Positions 55,548 to 64,000 of a stretch of 64,000 nt of DNA are shown one piece after another (positions within the stretch are counted from its first letter, which is position 1; each line of letters starts with the position of its first letter). The translations under genes were made by a program, and so were the position numbers. The notes beneath the pieces were generated by a model, which did no database searches, had not been told where the DNA came from, and worked only from the letters and a program-made list of their open reading frames with translations. Source of the stretch: an uncultured Tenacibaculum sp. (GTDB taxonomy: Bacteria; Bacteroidota; Bacteroidia; Flavobacteriales; Flavobacteriaceae); contig CANMWK010000007.1 in the NCBI GenBank assembly GCA_947501615.1, positions 62,001-126,000 on the forward strand. Reading direction: 5' to 3'.

Positions 55548-55730
55548 ATGAAACTAAAAAAATATTCAATTGTTTTTATGATGTTAGGTTTATTAATGTC
55601 ATCAATAACACCAATTCTCTTAACAAATGAAGAGAACTCTCCTCTACTAATACCAACAGTAATTCTTGGAATTGTATTAATATTATTTGGGATATTTTTA
55701 GAAGCCCTTAAAAATAAGGTTGAAAAATAA
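55548..55730 (+). CDS. Small two-helix membrane protein, possible immunity protein
   Basis: This 60-residue protein starts MKLKKYSIVFMMLGLLMSS and has two hydrophobic stretches (about 8-25 and 35-51). It is the fourth in the set of similar mini-proteins. It lies inside the segment bracketed by the direct repeats. Confidence 0.5.
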   Translation: MKLKKYSIVFMMLGLLMSSITPILLTNEENSPLLIPTVILGIVLILFGIFLEALKNKVEK

Positions 55731-55780
55731 CACGATATTTTAATATAAAAACGTTAACAGCTACCACGCACTTTTTTGTA

Positions 55781-55908
55781 CCCCAAGAATAAACTATTTT
55801 TGATTTCTATACGTTGTACAACATATGATCAAGAAGGTGTTTGTTTTTTTTCTGTTTTTCACTCTAGTTGGGTTTAGTCAGAGAAATCTTAAAGAATTTC
55901 GATCTAAA
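55781..55908. repeat. Right copy of the direct repeat, at the intact barrel gene
   Basis: These 128 bases hold the promoter region, ATG (55825) and first 28 codons of the intact 1,124-residue gene, and match 54729-54855. Between the copies lie about 925 bp with three small membrane genes and a dead peptide fragment. Confidence 0.9.
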
Positions 55909-58900
55909 AAGATTACAATACAATCAGATACCATTCAAATAGATTCTGTAAGTATCAATCCAACGTATTTTAAATTACTAAATAATAGAGGAGATTCCAT
56001 TCCAAAACACCACTATCTAGTCAATTTTCCTAAAGCGATACTTATACTTAAAGCAAATACATTTTCAGAAATTACTGTAGAATATCTTCGGTTTCCAGAA
56101 TTTCTAACCAAGTCATATACAGCTTTAGATGAAAAACTTATCGTTCCTAATACCAAAAGAACCGATAAATTATACAGTTTAACTACGAATAAAAAGAAAA
56201 AAGAACTTAAACTTTTCGATGGGTTAAAAACACAAGGGTTTATTACTAGAGGGATTACGACAGGAAATAATCAGAATGCAGTAACCAATGCCTCTTTAGA
56301 TTTAACTTTAGAAGGAAAACTCTCGAAAGAAGTATCCATACGAGCTAATATTTTTGATACAAATTTACCCTTACAACAAAATGGATATTCGCAAAGTTTA
56401 ACCGATTTTGATCGGATTTTCATTGAATTGTATAGTAAGCATTGGAAGGTTAAAGGAGGTGATGTTTCTCTAAATAATAAGGATAGTTACTTTTTAAACT
56501 TCGATAAACAAGTTTCAGGTTTACAGGTAAATGCAGCAATAAACGATAACTTTAATGTGGTAGCTTCTGGAGCAGTGGTGCGTGGACGATTTTCTACATT
56601 TAATTTTGTAGGCACAGAAGGGAATCAGGGCCCGTATAAAATTTTTGGACCCAACAACGAAGCTAATATCGTTATTGTAGCTGGTAGTGATGCTGTTTTT
56701 GTAAATGGGGTACAATTAGAAAGAGGAGAAAACAAAGATTATATCATTGATTATAATTTAGCTGAAATTCGTTTTAATACGACTTATCCGATTACTAATG
56801 ATATGAGGATTCGAGTAGAGTTTCAATTTTCAGATCAAAATTACACTCGTTTTATTACCTATGAAAAAGCCCAGTATAGAAATGATAAATTTTCTGTTTC
56901 AGGATATTTTTACAACGAAAACGATGCAAAAAGTCAACCTATTCAGCAAAATTTAACTGACGATCAAAAACGAATTTTAGCCAATGCAGGAAATAATCGT
57001 TCTTTAATGGTTGCCCCAAGTGCATTTGAAGATGAGTTTTCAGAAAATAGAATTCAATATCGAAAAGTTATCGTAGGAGGCATAGAAACTTTTGAGTTTT
57101 CTACAGATGAAAATGCCGAATTATTTTCCGTTATTTTTTCTAATGTTGGTACAAATAGAGGAAGTTATGTGGTAGATAGAACGATTGCAACAGGAGTCAT
57201 TTACAGATTTGTCGGAGTAAATATGGGGAGTTTTGACCCTGTAGTTCGATTAGCGGCTCCAACGAGTTTACAGGTTGCGGTTGTAAACTCTGAATATAAT
57301 CCTGCAGAAAAAACTAAAATCCAAGTAGAATTGGCGTATAGTGATAATGATCAAAACTTATTTTCCACTGTAAACGACAATGAAAATCAACAGATAGCTT
57401 CTAAAGTACAATGGCAGCAGACCATTTTAAATACTACTTGGAAATTGAAAAGTACATTCGATTATGAATTTGTTCAGGAGAATTTTAGAACAGTGCAACG
57501 TTTTAGAGCTGTTGAATTTAATAGAGATTGGAATGTACGACAACAACTTGGAAATCAGAATCAACTAGCAACACAATTGGCATTAGAAAAGGATAAAAAT
57601 AATTATATATCATATCGTTTTAATCATCTGAATTTTTCTGAGAGTTTTAATGGAAATAAGCATGAAATTCAGTCTGTAATGAACAGAAAAAGATTAGCAT
57701 TACAATTTAAAAGTAGTCTTTTATCGAATACATCTACTGCTGAAAAAGATGAGTTTTTCAGATTGTACACCAAAGGAACGTATAGCTTAGGTAAGTCGTG
57801 GATTGGTGGTTTTATTGGTGCAGAAACGAATGAAATACAGAATAGAACAACCAATGATTTGAGTCTATTAAGTCACCAATTTCAAGAGTATGAAGGTTTT
57901 TATAGCATAGGAGATTCTACTAAAGTTTTTGCAAAGGTCGGATTGAATTATAGAACTAACGATAGTATTAAAAACAATCAATTTACACAGATCAACAATA
58001 GAAACACATTATATCTAGACAGTAGATTGATTCAAAATGAGCGTACTAATGTATCTTTGTATGCGAATTATAGATTCACAGATCATAAGTTTGAAGAAAA
58101 TCAGCAATCGTTAAACTCTAAACTGGTGTATAACCAGCAATTTTTCAATAGATTTTTGAATTTAGGAACTGTATATGAAACGTCTTCAGGAAATATAGCA
58201 CAACAAGATTTTGTATATGTGAAAACTGAACCTGGACAAGGATTTTATACGTGGAATGATTATAATAATGATGGCATTCAACAGTTTGAAGAATTTGAAA
58301 TTGCGGAGTTTCAAGATCAGGCAGAATATTTACGAGTGCCCTTACCAAATATTCGTTTTTTACCGACACAAAAAGCATCGTTAAAACAATCAGTAATTCT
58401 AAATCCAAAAGCATGGCAAACAAAGAAAGGTTGGAGAAAATTCCTGTCATACTTCTATAATCAAACGTTTTTAACCATACACAACGAACGAAAAAGGTTA
58501 GAAGATGGATTTAATTTCAATCCATTTAATTTACAGGAAGAAGGATTGCTAAGTTTACAATTTAATATTAGAAACTCATTTTATTTTAATAGAAATTTAC
58601 AAGATTATAGCTGGATTTACACCTACGGAAAATCGAGAAACAAACAACAGTTTTCAATAGGAGCTCAAGAAAATAATGCTGTAATTCATCAATTAGAATT
58701 TCAACATAAATTAACTGAATTTTGGTTGCTAGAGTTGTTTTCATCATATGGTGAAAATAGTTTAGACACCGAGAATTTTGCGAATAGAAACTATAATTTG
58801 CAAAACAAACAATTGTATCCAAAATTGAGTTATCTTTTTTCTAAAGACCATCGATTTTCTTTTTTCTATCATTTAAAAGATAAAAAGAATACAATAGCCG

Positions 58901-59199
58901 GATTAGAAACATTACAACAACATAAGATAGGAGTTAACTACTTCTATTTAACAGAAAAAAAGAATCAGATTTCTGCTGATTTTTCTATGTTTTTAAATGA
59001 TTTTGAAGGAAGTGCTAATTCACCAGTAGGATATCAAATGTTAGAGGGTTTACAAGAAGGGAGAAACTTTACATGGAATGCGTTGTTCAATCAAAAATTG
59101 AATTCGTTTTTAAATTTGAGTTTGAGTTATTTTGGAAGGAAAAGTGAAAGATCTAGAGCAATACACTCAGGAACAATTCAATTGAAAGCGATCTTCTAA
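55825..59199 (+). CDS. Large outer-membrane beta-barrel protein of unknown function
   Basis: This 1,124-residue protein has a signal peptide (MIKKVFVFFLFFTLVGFSQ), then a long beta-rich body that ends in Phe, typical of a big outer-membrane barrel. A region near 290-320 (VFVNGVQLERGENKDYIIDYNLAEIRF) resembles repeat units of the type IX translocon protein SprA, although the whole protein is far shorter than SprA. It could be a surface or transport barrel. No close relative with known function comes to mind. Its 5' end is duplicated at 54729. Confidence 0.75.
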   Translation: MIKKVFVFFLFFTLVGFSQRNLKEFRSKKITIQSDTIQIDSVSINPTYFKLLNNRGDSIPKHHYLVNFPKAILILKANTFSEITVEYLRFPEFLTKSYTALDEKLIVPNTKRTDKLYSLTTNKKKKELKLFDGLKTQGFITRGITTGNNQNAVTNASLDLTLEGKLSKEVSIRANIFDTNLPLQQNGYSQSLTDFDRIFIELYSKHWKVKGGDVSLNNKDSYFLNFDKQVSGLQVNAAINDNFNVVASGAVVRGRFSTFNFVGTEGNQGPYKIFGPNNEANIVIVAGSDAVFVNGVQLERGENKDYIIDYNLAEIRFNTTYPITNDMRIRVEFQFSDQNYTRFITYEKAQYRNDKFSVSGYFYNENDAKSQPIQQNLTDDQKRILANAGNNRSLMVAPSAFEDEFSENRIQYRKVIVGGIETFEFSTDENAELFSVIFSNVGTNRGSYVVDRTIATGVIYRFVGVNMGSFDPVVRLAAPTSLQVAVVNSEYNPAEKTKIQVELAYSDNDQNLFSTVNDNENQQIASKVQWQQTILNTTWKLKSTFDYEFVQENFRTVQRFRAVEFNRDWNVRQQLGNQNQLATQLALEKDKNNYISYRFNHLNFSESFNGNKHEIQSVMNRKRLALQFKSSLLSNTSTAEKDEFFRLYTKGTYSLGKSWIGGFIGAETNEIQNRTTNDLSLLSHQFQEYEGFYSIGDSTKVFAKVGLNYRTNDSIKNNQFTQINNRNTLYLDSRLIQNERTNVSLYANYRFTDHKFEENQQSLNSKLVYNQQFFNRFLNLGTVYETSSGNIAQQDFVYVKTEPGQGFYTWNDYNNDGIQQFEEFEIAEFQDQAEYLRVPLPNIRFLPTQKASLKQSVILNPKAWQTKKGWRKFLSYFYNQTFLTIHNERKRLEDGFNFNPFNLQEEGLLSLQFNIRNSFYFNRNLQDYSWIYTYGKSRNKQQFSIGAQENNAVIHQLEFQHKLTEFWLLELFSSYGENSLDTENFANRNYNLQNKQLYPKLSYLFSKDHRFSFFYHLKDKKNTIAGLETLQQHKIGVNYFYLTEKKNQISADFSMFLNDFEGSANSPVGYQMLEGLQEGRNFTWNALFNQKLNSFLNLSLSYFGRKSERSRAIHSGTIQLKAIF

Positions 59200-59271
59200 A
59201 AATAGTTGAATATCCGTTTATGATTTAGCTTACTATTATGTACAATCATAAAAAAGATGATTTATACGATT

Positions 59272-59310
59272 AACGACTAAAAATTTCGCGTATTAGTCGT
59301 TTCTTTTTCC
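59272..59310 (+). terminator. Hairpin terminator after the large barrel gene
   Basis: AACGACTAA (59272-59280) pairs with TTAGTCGTT (59293-59301) and is followed by CTTTTT. It ends the barrel-gene transcript. Confidence 0.7.
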
Positions 59311-59484
59311 TTCCTACTTTGTTTAAAAAAGAAACCGTAACTAAAACTATGCTTTATTTTTTAACTTGTATGAAGAAAAAATAATTCAACTAACTTATAC
59401 AAAGTTTTTAATCATAAATCGTATTAATTTTAAGTTTTGCATGGTTTTTGGTTGTATCTTGAAACACTTAAAATGACATATCTC

Positions 59485-59961
59485 ATGAAAAAAATAGTAG
59501 TAATTATAACCATTTTTTGCATTAATTTTTTACAAGCGCAGCAAGAAGTAAGTATCGATTTAGGAGATGCATTAGTAATAAAGACATTGGAAGTTACCTA
59601 CGAACGTTATATTGGAGAACAATCTTCTGTAGGAGTTTCAGCACTATTTAATTTTCAAGAAAGAAATTCAGATTTTAGATATAACGAGGATAACATGATT
59701 ACGCCATTTTTTCGTCATTATTTTACTAGTGCCAGAAACTGGAACTATTTTGGAGAAATTTTTCTAGGAATCAATTCTGGAGAAACGGATAGCGGAGTTT
59801 CATATACAGACGGTGCTTTAGGTATAGCTGTTGGAAGTAAATATGTATCTAACGGAGGATTTATGGTTAGCGTTTTAGGAGGTTTAGGTAGAAACTTTTT
59901 TACCGATACTGCACCAGCCGTTGTACCAAGAATTGGGTTAAACGTTGGATATAGGTTCTAA
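59485..59961 (+). CDS. Small outer-membrane beta-barrel protein
   Basis: This 158-residue protein has a signal peptide (MKKIVVIITIFCINFLQAQ) and alternating strands (VSIDLGDALVIKTLEVTYERYI, SVGVSALFNF, GLGRNFFTD) that end GLNVGYRF. It is an OmpW-/PorT-like small barrel with unknown function. ATG 59485 is chosen for the signal peptide. It is convergent with brnQ, overlapping by four bases. Confidence 0.75.
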   Translation: MKKIVVIITIFCINFLQAQQEVSIDLGDALVIKTLEVTYERYIGEQSSVGVSALFNFQERNSDFRYNEDNMITPFFRHYFTSARNWNYFGEIFLGINSGETDSGVSYTDGALGIAVGSKYVSNGGFMVSVLGGLGRNFFTDTAPAVVPRIGLNVGYRF

Positions 59962-61229
59962 GCTTCTTGTTTTTTCACAAACAACGTTACAATAAAAGTT
60001 AGTATAGCAGGTAAAACCCAACCAAGGTTTGATGTTGCTAAAGGAATATATTCTTGAATTTTTGTAATGCTATCGTTTTTGGTAATGGATTGTAAAAAAT
60101 CTGGAATACTAAACACTAATGTTACTATTATTACAGCTTTAAAAACACCACTAGTAGCTATTTTTTCTGGTAATAAGTTTAATAATATCAATACAATAGT
60201 TATTGGATAAATAAACATTAATGCTGGAATGGCAATGTGTATAATATGATGCACATCAAATTGTCCCATTGCAACACCTAATACCGAACCAATTAAAGCA
60301 GTTATCGTATAAGCTTTTTGTGAATTTTCAAACAAGCCTTTAAAATAATCAGCAGTACCAGTTACAATTCCAACGGCAGTTGTAAAACAAGCTAAGGCAA
60401 CCAATACACTTAAAAAAGTGGTGCCTAAATTCCCTAAAGTTTGATTGCTAATTCCAATTAAAAGTTCACTTCTTTTAATGTCTTCTGGAAACAAATGACC
60501 AAATAACGCACCACTGTAAATCAATCCTGTATAAATCACTAATAAACCAATACCAGCAATTAATCCAGATTTACGAATAAGTTCCTTTTTTTCATGGAAA
60601 GAACTCCCTTTTTTAAAGTTCATTGAAATTACTAAAACACCACCAACAACAACAGCACCAATAGCATCAAAAGTTTGATAACCTTCTAGAATACCTTTCG
60701 TAAAAGGAGTTTCAAAAACACTAGTATTTACGATATCTAAAGGAGAAAAAATACTAATAAAAATTATAGCTAATAAAATAATTACAATTAAAGGTGTGAG
60801 AAATTTTCCTAAAACATTTAATATTTTACTTCGATTCATAACAAAAAAGAATACGAGTAAAAAATAAATACTACTTGTTACTAATGAACTACTATCAAAA
60901 TAAGGTGCAATGGCTGTTTCATGAGTAACGGAAGCTGTTCTTGGTGCAGGTAGCGCAATAGAAATAGCGTAGACAATTAAACAGTAGATTAAACTAAATG
61001 TTGGTGAAACTTTTTTGGCGAAATCGTACATGGTTCCTTGTAAGCGAGCATGCGCTAAAATTCCAAGAATAGGAATAAAGACAGCCGTAATAAAAAAACC
61101 AAAGGTAACTAAGAGCCAACTATCAGCTGCATTTTTCCCTAACAAAGGAGGGAACATTAAGTTTCCTGCTCCAAAAAACATAGAAAAAAGTGCAAATCCA
61201 GTGATTATGATTTCTTTGGTTTTATTCAT
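59958..61229 (-). CDS. brnQ: Branched-chain amino acid transport carrier
   Basis: This 423-residue inner-membrane transporter has about twelve helices and the family start FALFSMFFGAGNLMFPPLLG with TASVTHETAIAP. It imports Leu, Ile and Val with Na+ or H+. Start at 61229 (MNKTKEI) precedes the first helix. It is divergent from the alpha/beta hydrolase, with 41 bp between the starts. Confidence 0.92.
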   Translation of the reverse strand: MNKTKEIIITGFALFSMFFGAGNLMFPPLLGKNAADSWLLVTFGFFITAVFIPILGILAHARLQGTMYDFAKKVSPTFSLIYCLIVYAISIALPAPRTASVTHETAIAPYFDSSSLVTSSIYFLLVFFFVMNRSKILNVLGKFLTPLIVIILLAIIFISIFSPLDIVNTSVFETPFTKGILEGYQTFDAIGAVVVGGVLVISMNFKKGSSFHEKKELIRKSGLIAGIGLLVIYTGLIYSGALFGHLFPEDIKRSELLIGISNQTLGNLGTTFLSVLVALACFTTAVGIVTGTADYFKGLFENSQKAYTITALIGSVLGVAMGQFDVHHIIHIAIPALMFIYPITIVLILLNLLPEKIATSGVFKAVIIVTLVFSIPDFLQSITKNDSITKIQEYIPLATSNLGWVLPAILTFIVTLFVKKQEA

Positions 61230-61258
61230 GACAATGGTATTTATGTGATGAAGATACA

Positions 61259-61266
61259 TATTTTTG
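61259..61266 (+). promoter_or_regulatory. -7 box candidate just before the alpha/beta hydrolase
   Basis: TATTTTTG matches TAnnTTTG and ends four bases before the ATG at 61271. Transcription would then begin at or near the start codon, giving a leaderless or nearly leaderless mRNA. No clear -33 box is seen. Confidence 0.35.
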
Positions 61267-61270
61267 CGCC

Positions 61271-62059
61271 ATGGAAAATTCAATCATCTATAAAAATGCT
61301 AAGGTTACTTATTATACCTATGGAAAAGGGACAACAACTTTAGTTTTATTGCATGGGTTTTTAGAAAACTCTAAGATGTGGAAATTAATAATTGATGAAT
61401 TTTCTACTACACATCACATTATTTGTGTCGATTTATTAGGACATGGTAATTCTGAATGCATAGGTTATGTTCATACAATGGAAGAAATGGCAGAAGCTGT
61501 TTGTCAAATAATACAACATGAAAATAGTAGTAAAATAACAGCGATTGGTCATTCTATGGGAGGTTATGTTGCTTTGGCTTTAGCAGAGAAACATCCAGAA
61601 ATAGTTGAAGGTTTATGTTTGTTAAACGCTACATCGCAATCAGATTCAGAAGAACGTAAAAAAATAAGGAATAGGGCTATTGCTATGGCAAAAACAAATT
61701 ATAAAACTTTAGTTTCAATGTCTATCAATAATTTGTTTGCTAGTGAAACATATCAAAATTTCAAAGAAGAAATTGAAGCGTGTAGGCAAGATGCTTTAAA
61801 AACTCCTGTTCAAGGATATATAGCATGTACTGAAGGAATGAAATTGAGAGAAAATAGAGCAAAAGTTTTAAGAGAAGCTAAGTTTAAAAAACTAATCATC
61901 ACTGGAAAAAAAGATCCTGTATTACATCTAGAATCGATAAAAAAAGAAGCTGAAAGAACAAATACACTATTAATTACCTTATCGAATGGACATATGAGTC
62001 ATATTGAAAATAGAGAAGAGGTAATTAAGGAATTGAAGGAATTTATAGGGATTAATTAA
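61271..62059 (+). CDS. Alpha/beta hydrolase
   Basis: This 262-residue hydrolase has the oxyanion motif LLHGFLENSKMW, the nucleophile elbow GHSMGGY (Ser near 97), the acid in ITGKKDP and the base His in GHMSHIEN. It belongs to the MhpC/BioH-like group of esterases, and the substrate is unknown. It is transcribed divergently from brnQ. Confidence 0.88.
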   Translation: MENSIIYKNAKVTYYTYGKGTTTLVLLHGFLENSKMWKLIIDEFSTTHHIICVDLLGHGNSECIGYVHTMEEMAEAVCQIIQHENSSKITAIGHSMGGYVALALAEKHPEIVEGLCLLNATSQSDSEERKKIRNRAIAMAKTNYKTLVSMSINNLFASETYQNFKEEIEACRQDALKTPVQGYIACTEGMKLRENRAKVLREAKFKKLIITGKKDPVLHLESIKKEAERTNTLLITLSNGHMSHIENREEVIKELKEFIGIN

Positions 62060-62302
62060 TAGCATCAGAAAGTTAGAGCCAAGATCGCTATACTTATAGA
62101 AACAAGAATAAAGATTTTTTGATCGTTAACTGTAAAAAAATCTGATACGATTATGATTAAAAACTTTGGATATATGAAAATTAATGAAGTGTTTAAAATG
62201 AAATTATCATATTATAATCAAAGCTAAAATACCATGTCTTTTTAATTTTTAACTTTCAAACTTTAAACAGTATTATATTATATTTGACTTGAAGCTAAAA
62301 AA

Positions 62303-63427
62303 ATGAATGAACTAAGAATAATCATAGGGATTATTTCCACTTTTTTAACAGTACTTTTCGCCATATTTATTTTCTCTGTAAAGGCTGAAAATAAATTGAG
62401 TAATAGAATATTTGGTGCTTTTTTAATTATTAATGCTGTAGAAACTAGTGGATTTTTTATACATGATTTTATCCCTACATCTGCTAGGTTTAGTATGTTT
62501 AAAGATACAAGTTTTTACTTGTTTAGCCCTTTGTTGTACCTTTATATATGCTCAGTTTGTTATTCTGATTTTAGGCTTAAGAAAAAGCATTTGTGGCATC
62601 TACTTCCTTTTGTTATAGGGAATTTAATTATGACTCCGCGATTTTATTTAGGAGATAGTGAACTTTTAGCTAATCTAATCCCGAATATTACAGGTACTTG
62701 GGAAGTTATTACGATGCATATATTTATACACACGCAATTGGTGTTTTATTTTACAATAAGTTTCTTTGTGTTGAAAAGAGCTAAAAGTATATTTTTTGAA
62801 AATCACTCTAATAATACCATTCAAGCGTATAAATGGTTACACCAAATTTTACTGTTTTGGATTGCAATAATCTCTATCGCTTTAATTAAAAACATATTAA
62901 AATACACCAATTTAGAAGACCCTATTTTTCCTTTTTTTCAAATGATTTTAATAGTTGCCATTTTAATGGTTTCTTGTTGGTACATTTTAAAAGCATTGAA
63001 TAATCCAGATTTATTTAAAGGTGTAGATTCTAAAACAAAGTTAACTAAAGATTTACTTGAAGAAACGCATCATAAAAGTGAAAATGGAGCTATTATAAAC
63101 GATTTGAAATTATTTATGGATAAAGAAGAACCTTACTTAAATCCGTCTTTATCCATTCGGAATTTAGCGCAGCAAATGAATATTCCTGTACGAGAACTTT
63201 CCATAGCTATAAATCACGATTTAAATCAACATTTTTTTGATTTCGTAAATGAATATCGAATTAAAAGAGCAATGCATCTGCTAAGAGACACAAATCAACC
63301 TAAATTAACGGTGCTTGAAATTTTATATGATGTAGGTTTTAACTCTAAATCGTCTTTCAATACAGCATTTAAAAAGTATACGAATGTAACACCTACACAG
63401 TATAGAAAACAAGTAGTTAATTCTTAA
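62303..63427 (+). CDS. Membrane AraC-type regulator
   Basis: This 374-residue protein has about seven hydrophobic segments in its first 230 residues and a cytosolic AraC HTH (about 275-370: SIRNLAQQMNIPVRELSIAIN, ILYDVGFNSKSSFNTAFKKYTNVTPTQYR). Such membrane AraC proteins are common in Bacteroidota. It is followed three bases later by a paralogue that leaves the window. Their targets are not evident. Confidence 0.86.
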   Translation: MNELRIIIGIISTFLTVLFAIFIFSVKAENKLSNRIFGAFLIINAVETSGFFIHDFIPTSARFSMFKDTSFYLFSPLLYLYICSVCYSDFRLKKKHLWHLLPFVIGNLIMTPRFYLGDSELLANLIPNITGTWEVITMHIFIHTQLVFYFTISFFVLKRAKSIFFENHSNNTIQAYKWLHQILLFWIAIISIALIKNILKYTNLEDPIFPFFQMILIVAILMVSCWYILKALNNPDLFKGVDSKTKLTKDLLEETHHKSENGAIINDLKLFMDKEEPYLNPSLSIRNLAQQMNIPVRELSIAINHDLNQHFFDFVNEYRIKRAMHLLRDTNQPKLTVLEILYDVGFNSKSSFNTAFKKYTNVTPTQYRKQVVNS

Positions 63428-63430
63428 GAG

Positions 63431-64000
63431 ATGGATAAAGTATCGGTAATAGCAGTTTTAGGTTTTATTATTTTCTTGTTGTTCTTGTTCTTTGCAGGAT
63501 TTCTACTAACAGTAAAAACTAATAAAAAACTAAGTAATGTATTATTGGCTAGTTTTTTAATCGTAACCGCTTTAGATATTAGTGTGTTTTTTTATTCAAT
63601 GTTTATAACACCAAGCTTGAATTTAGAAATGTTACGAATCAAATTATCAGCTTTTAAAGATCCTTTATTGTTTTTATATGTACTTTCAGTGATCTATTCT
63701 AATTTTAAACTTCGAAGAATTCATACACTTCATGGTTTATTTTGGGTATTTAGTATAGTTGTATTACTGCCCAATTTTTTCTTGGTAGATACTGTTGCTA
63801 AAGAAGTTTTTTTTGCTGATTTTGATTCACAATGGGAAATTAAATTTTTAGATATCATAGGTCATTTTGTTGCTTTAGGATATTTCTTGGCGACCTTATA
63901 TTACGTATTACGATACCGAAAATTAATTCTAGAGAATTATACAAATTCAGATGTTTTAAAAAACTACAATTGGTTACAACAATTATTGATTTTAATAACC
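63431..64000 (+). CDS. Second membrane AraC-type regulator (partial)
   Basis: A reading frame from ATG 63431 (MDKVSVIAVLGF) stays open to the window end, 190 codons. It has the same pattern of hydrophobic segments as the gene before it, including FKDPLLFLYVLSVIYSNFKLR in the place of FKDTSFYLFSPLLYLYICSV. It is a tandem paralogue. The AraC domain should lie beyond the window. Confidence 0.8.
   Translation, partial: MDKVSVIAVLGFIIFLLFLFFAGFLLTVKTNKKLSNVLLASFLIVTALDISVFFYSMFITPSLNLEMLRIKLSAFKDPLLFLYVLSVIYSNFKLRRIHTLHGLFWVFSIVVLLPNFFLVDTVAKEVFFADFDSQWEIKFLDIIGHFVALGYFLATLYYVLRYRKLILENYTNSDVLKNYNWLQQLLILIT

Noticed and set aside
25500..55800. LanC cyclase, radical-SAM maturase or LanM in the peptide region
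   Set aside because: I looked for these enzymes because NHLP clusters often carry them. No reading frame in the region shows CxxxCxxC maturase motifs or LanC zinc motifs.
1..64000. CRISPR arrays, tRNA and rRNA genes
   Set aside because: No regularly spaced repeats, cloverleaf-like segments or rRNA stretches were recognised in reading. A tRNAscan or Infernal run would settle this.

Overview
The window is AT-rich bacterial DNA from the phylum Bacteroidota, most likely a gliding marine member of the Flavobacteriia. The support for this is the gliding genes gldE-gldD directly after mutY-ssb, promoter boxes of the TAnnTTTG type in place of sigma70 boxes, a LytTR two-component pair with a TPR kinase, AraC-type regulators with membrane sensor halves, and two flavobacterial-style intergenic repeats. 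No rRNA, tRNA or CRISPR array was seen, and the genus cannot be fixed from the sequence alone.

Positions 1-25,500 are ordinary chromosome. They hold a PhoR-like kinase, uvrC, a patatin/beta-barrel protein, the HU - small basic peptide - rng group, mutY-ssb-gldE-gldD, a TPM-domain protein, a MepA-like peptidase, heme A synthase, dinB, a LytS/LytR-type pair, enoyl-CoA hydratase, an NtrY-like kinase, a DNA polymerase III clamp-loader subunit, and feoA-feoB with a Cys-rich mini-protein.

Positions 25,500-55,780 are an accessory peptide natural-product region with two divergent halves. The left half (minus strand, 25.5-32.9 kb) has a split LanB-type dehydratase, a TPR/AraC membrane regulator, a 54-residue cysteine-free precursor and a prolyl-oligopeptidase-like lipoprotein. 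The right half (plus strand, 33.1-54.7 kb) starts with a JmjC-type oxygenase and an AraC regulator. A tight operon follows: a cyclic-nucleotide-binding protein, TolC, HlyD, a C39 peptidase/ABC exporter, a second NHLM-type ABC exporter, a protein with an HExxH...E zincin signature, and a GAF/adenylate cyclase. Seven intact precursors with nitrile-hydratase-type (NHLP) leaders and one decayed copy follow, with a second (TPR) adenylate cyclase and an IS3 remnant among them. The region ends with a glycosyltransferase, a sugar-O-methyltransferase-like enzyme and four 59-60 residue membrane proteins that could give self-immunity. A 127/128-bp direct repeat of the promoter and start of the next gene brackets the last small genes.

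My reading is that ribosomally made peptides, tailored by a small enzyme set, are exported by a NHLM/TolC system that cAMP (two cyclases plus one sensor) regulates or gates. The genes are seen directly; the links between them are inference.

Positions 55,825-64,000 return to general genome: a large outer-membrane barrel protein, a small barrel protein, BrnQ, an alpha/beta hydrolase, and two tandem membrane AraC regulators, the second cut by the window end.
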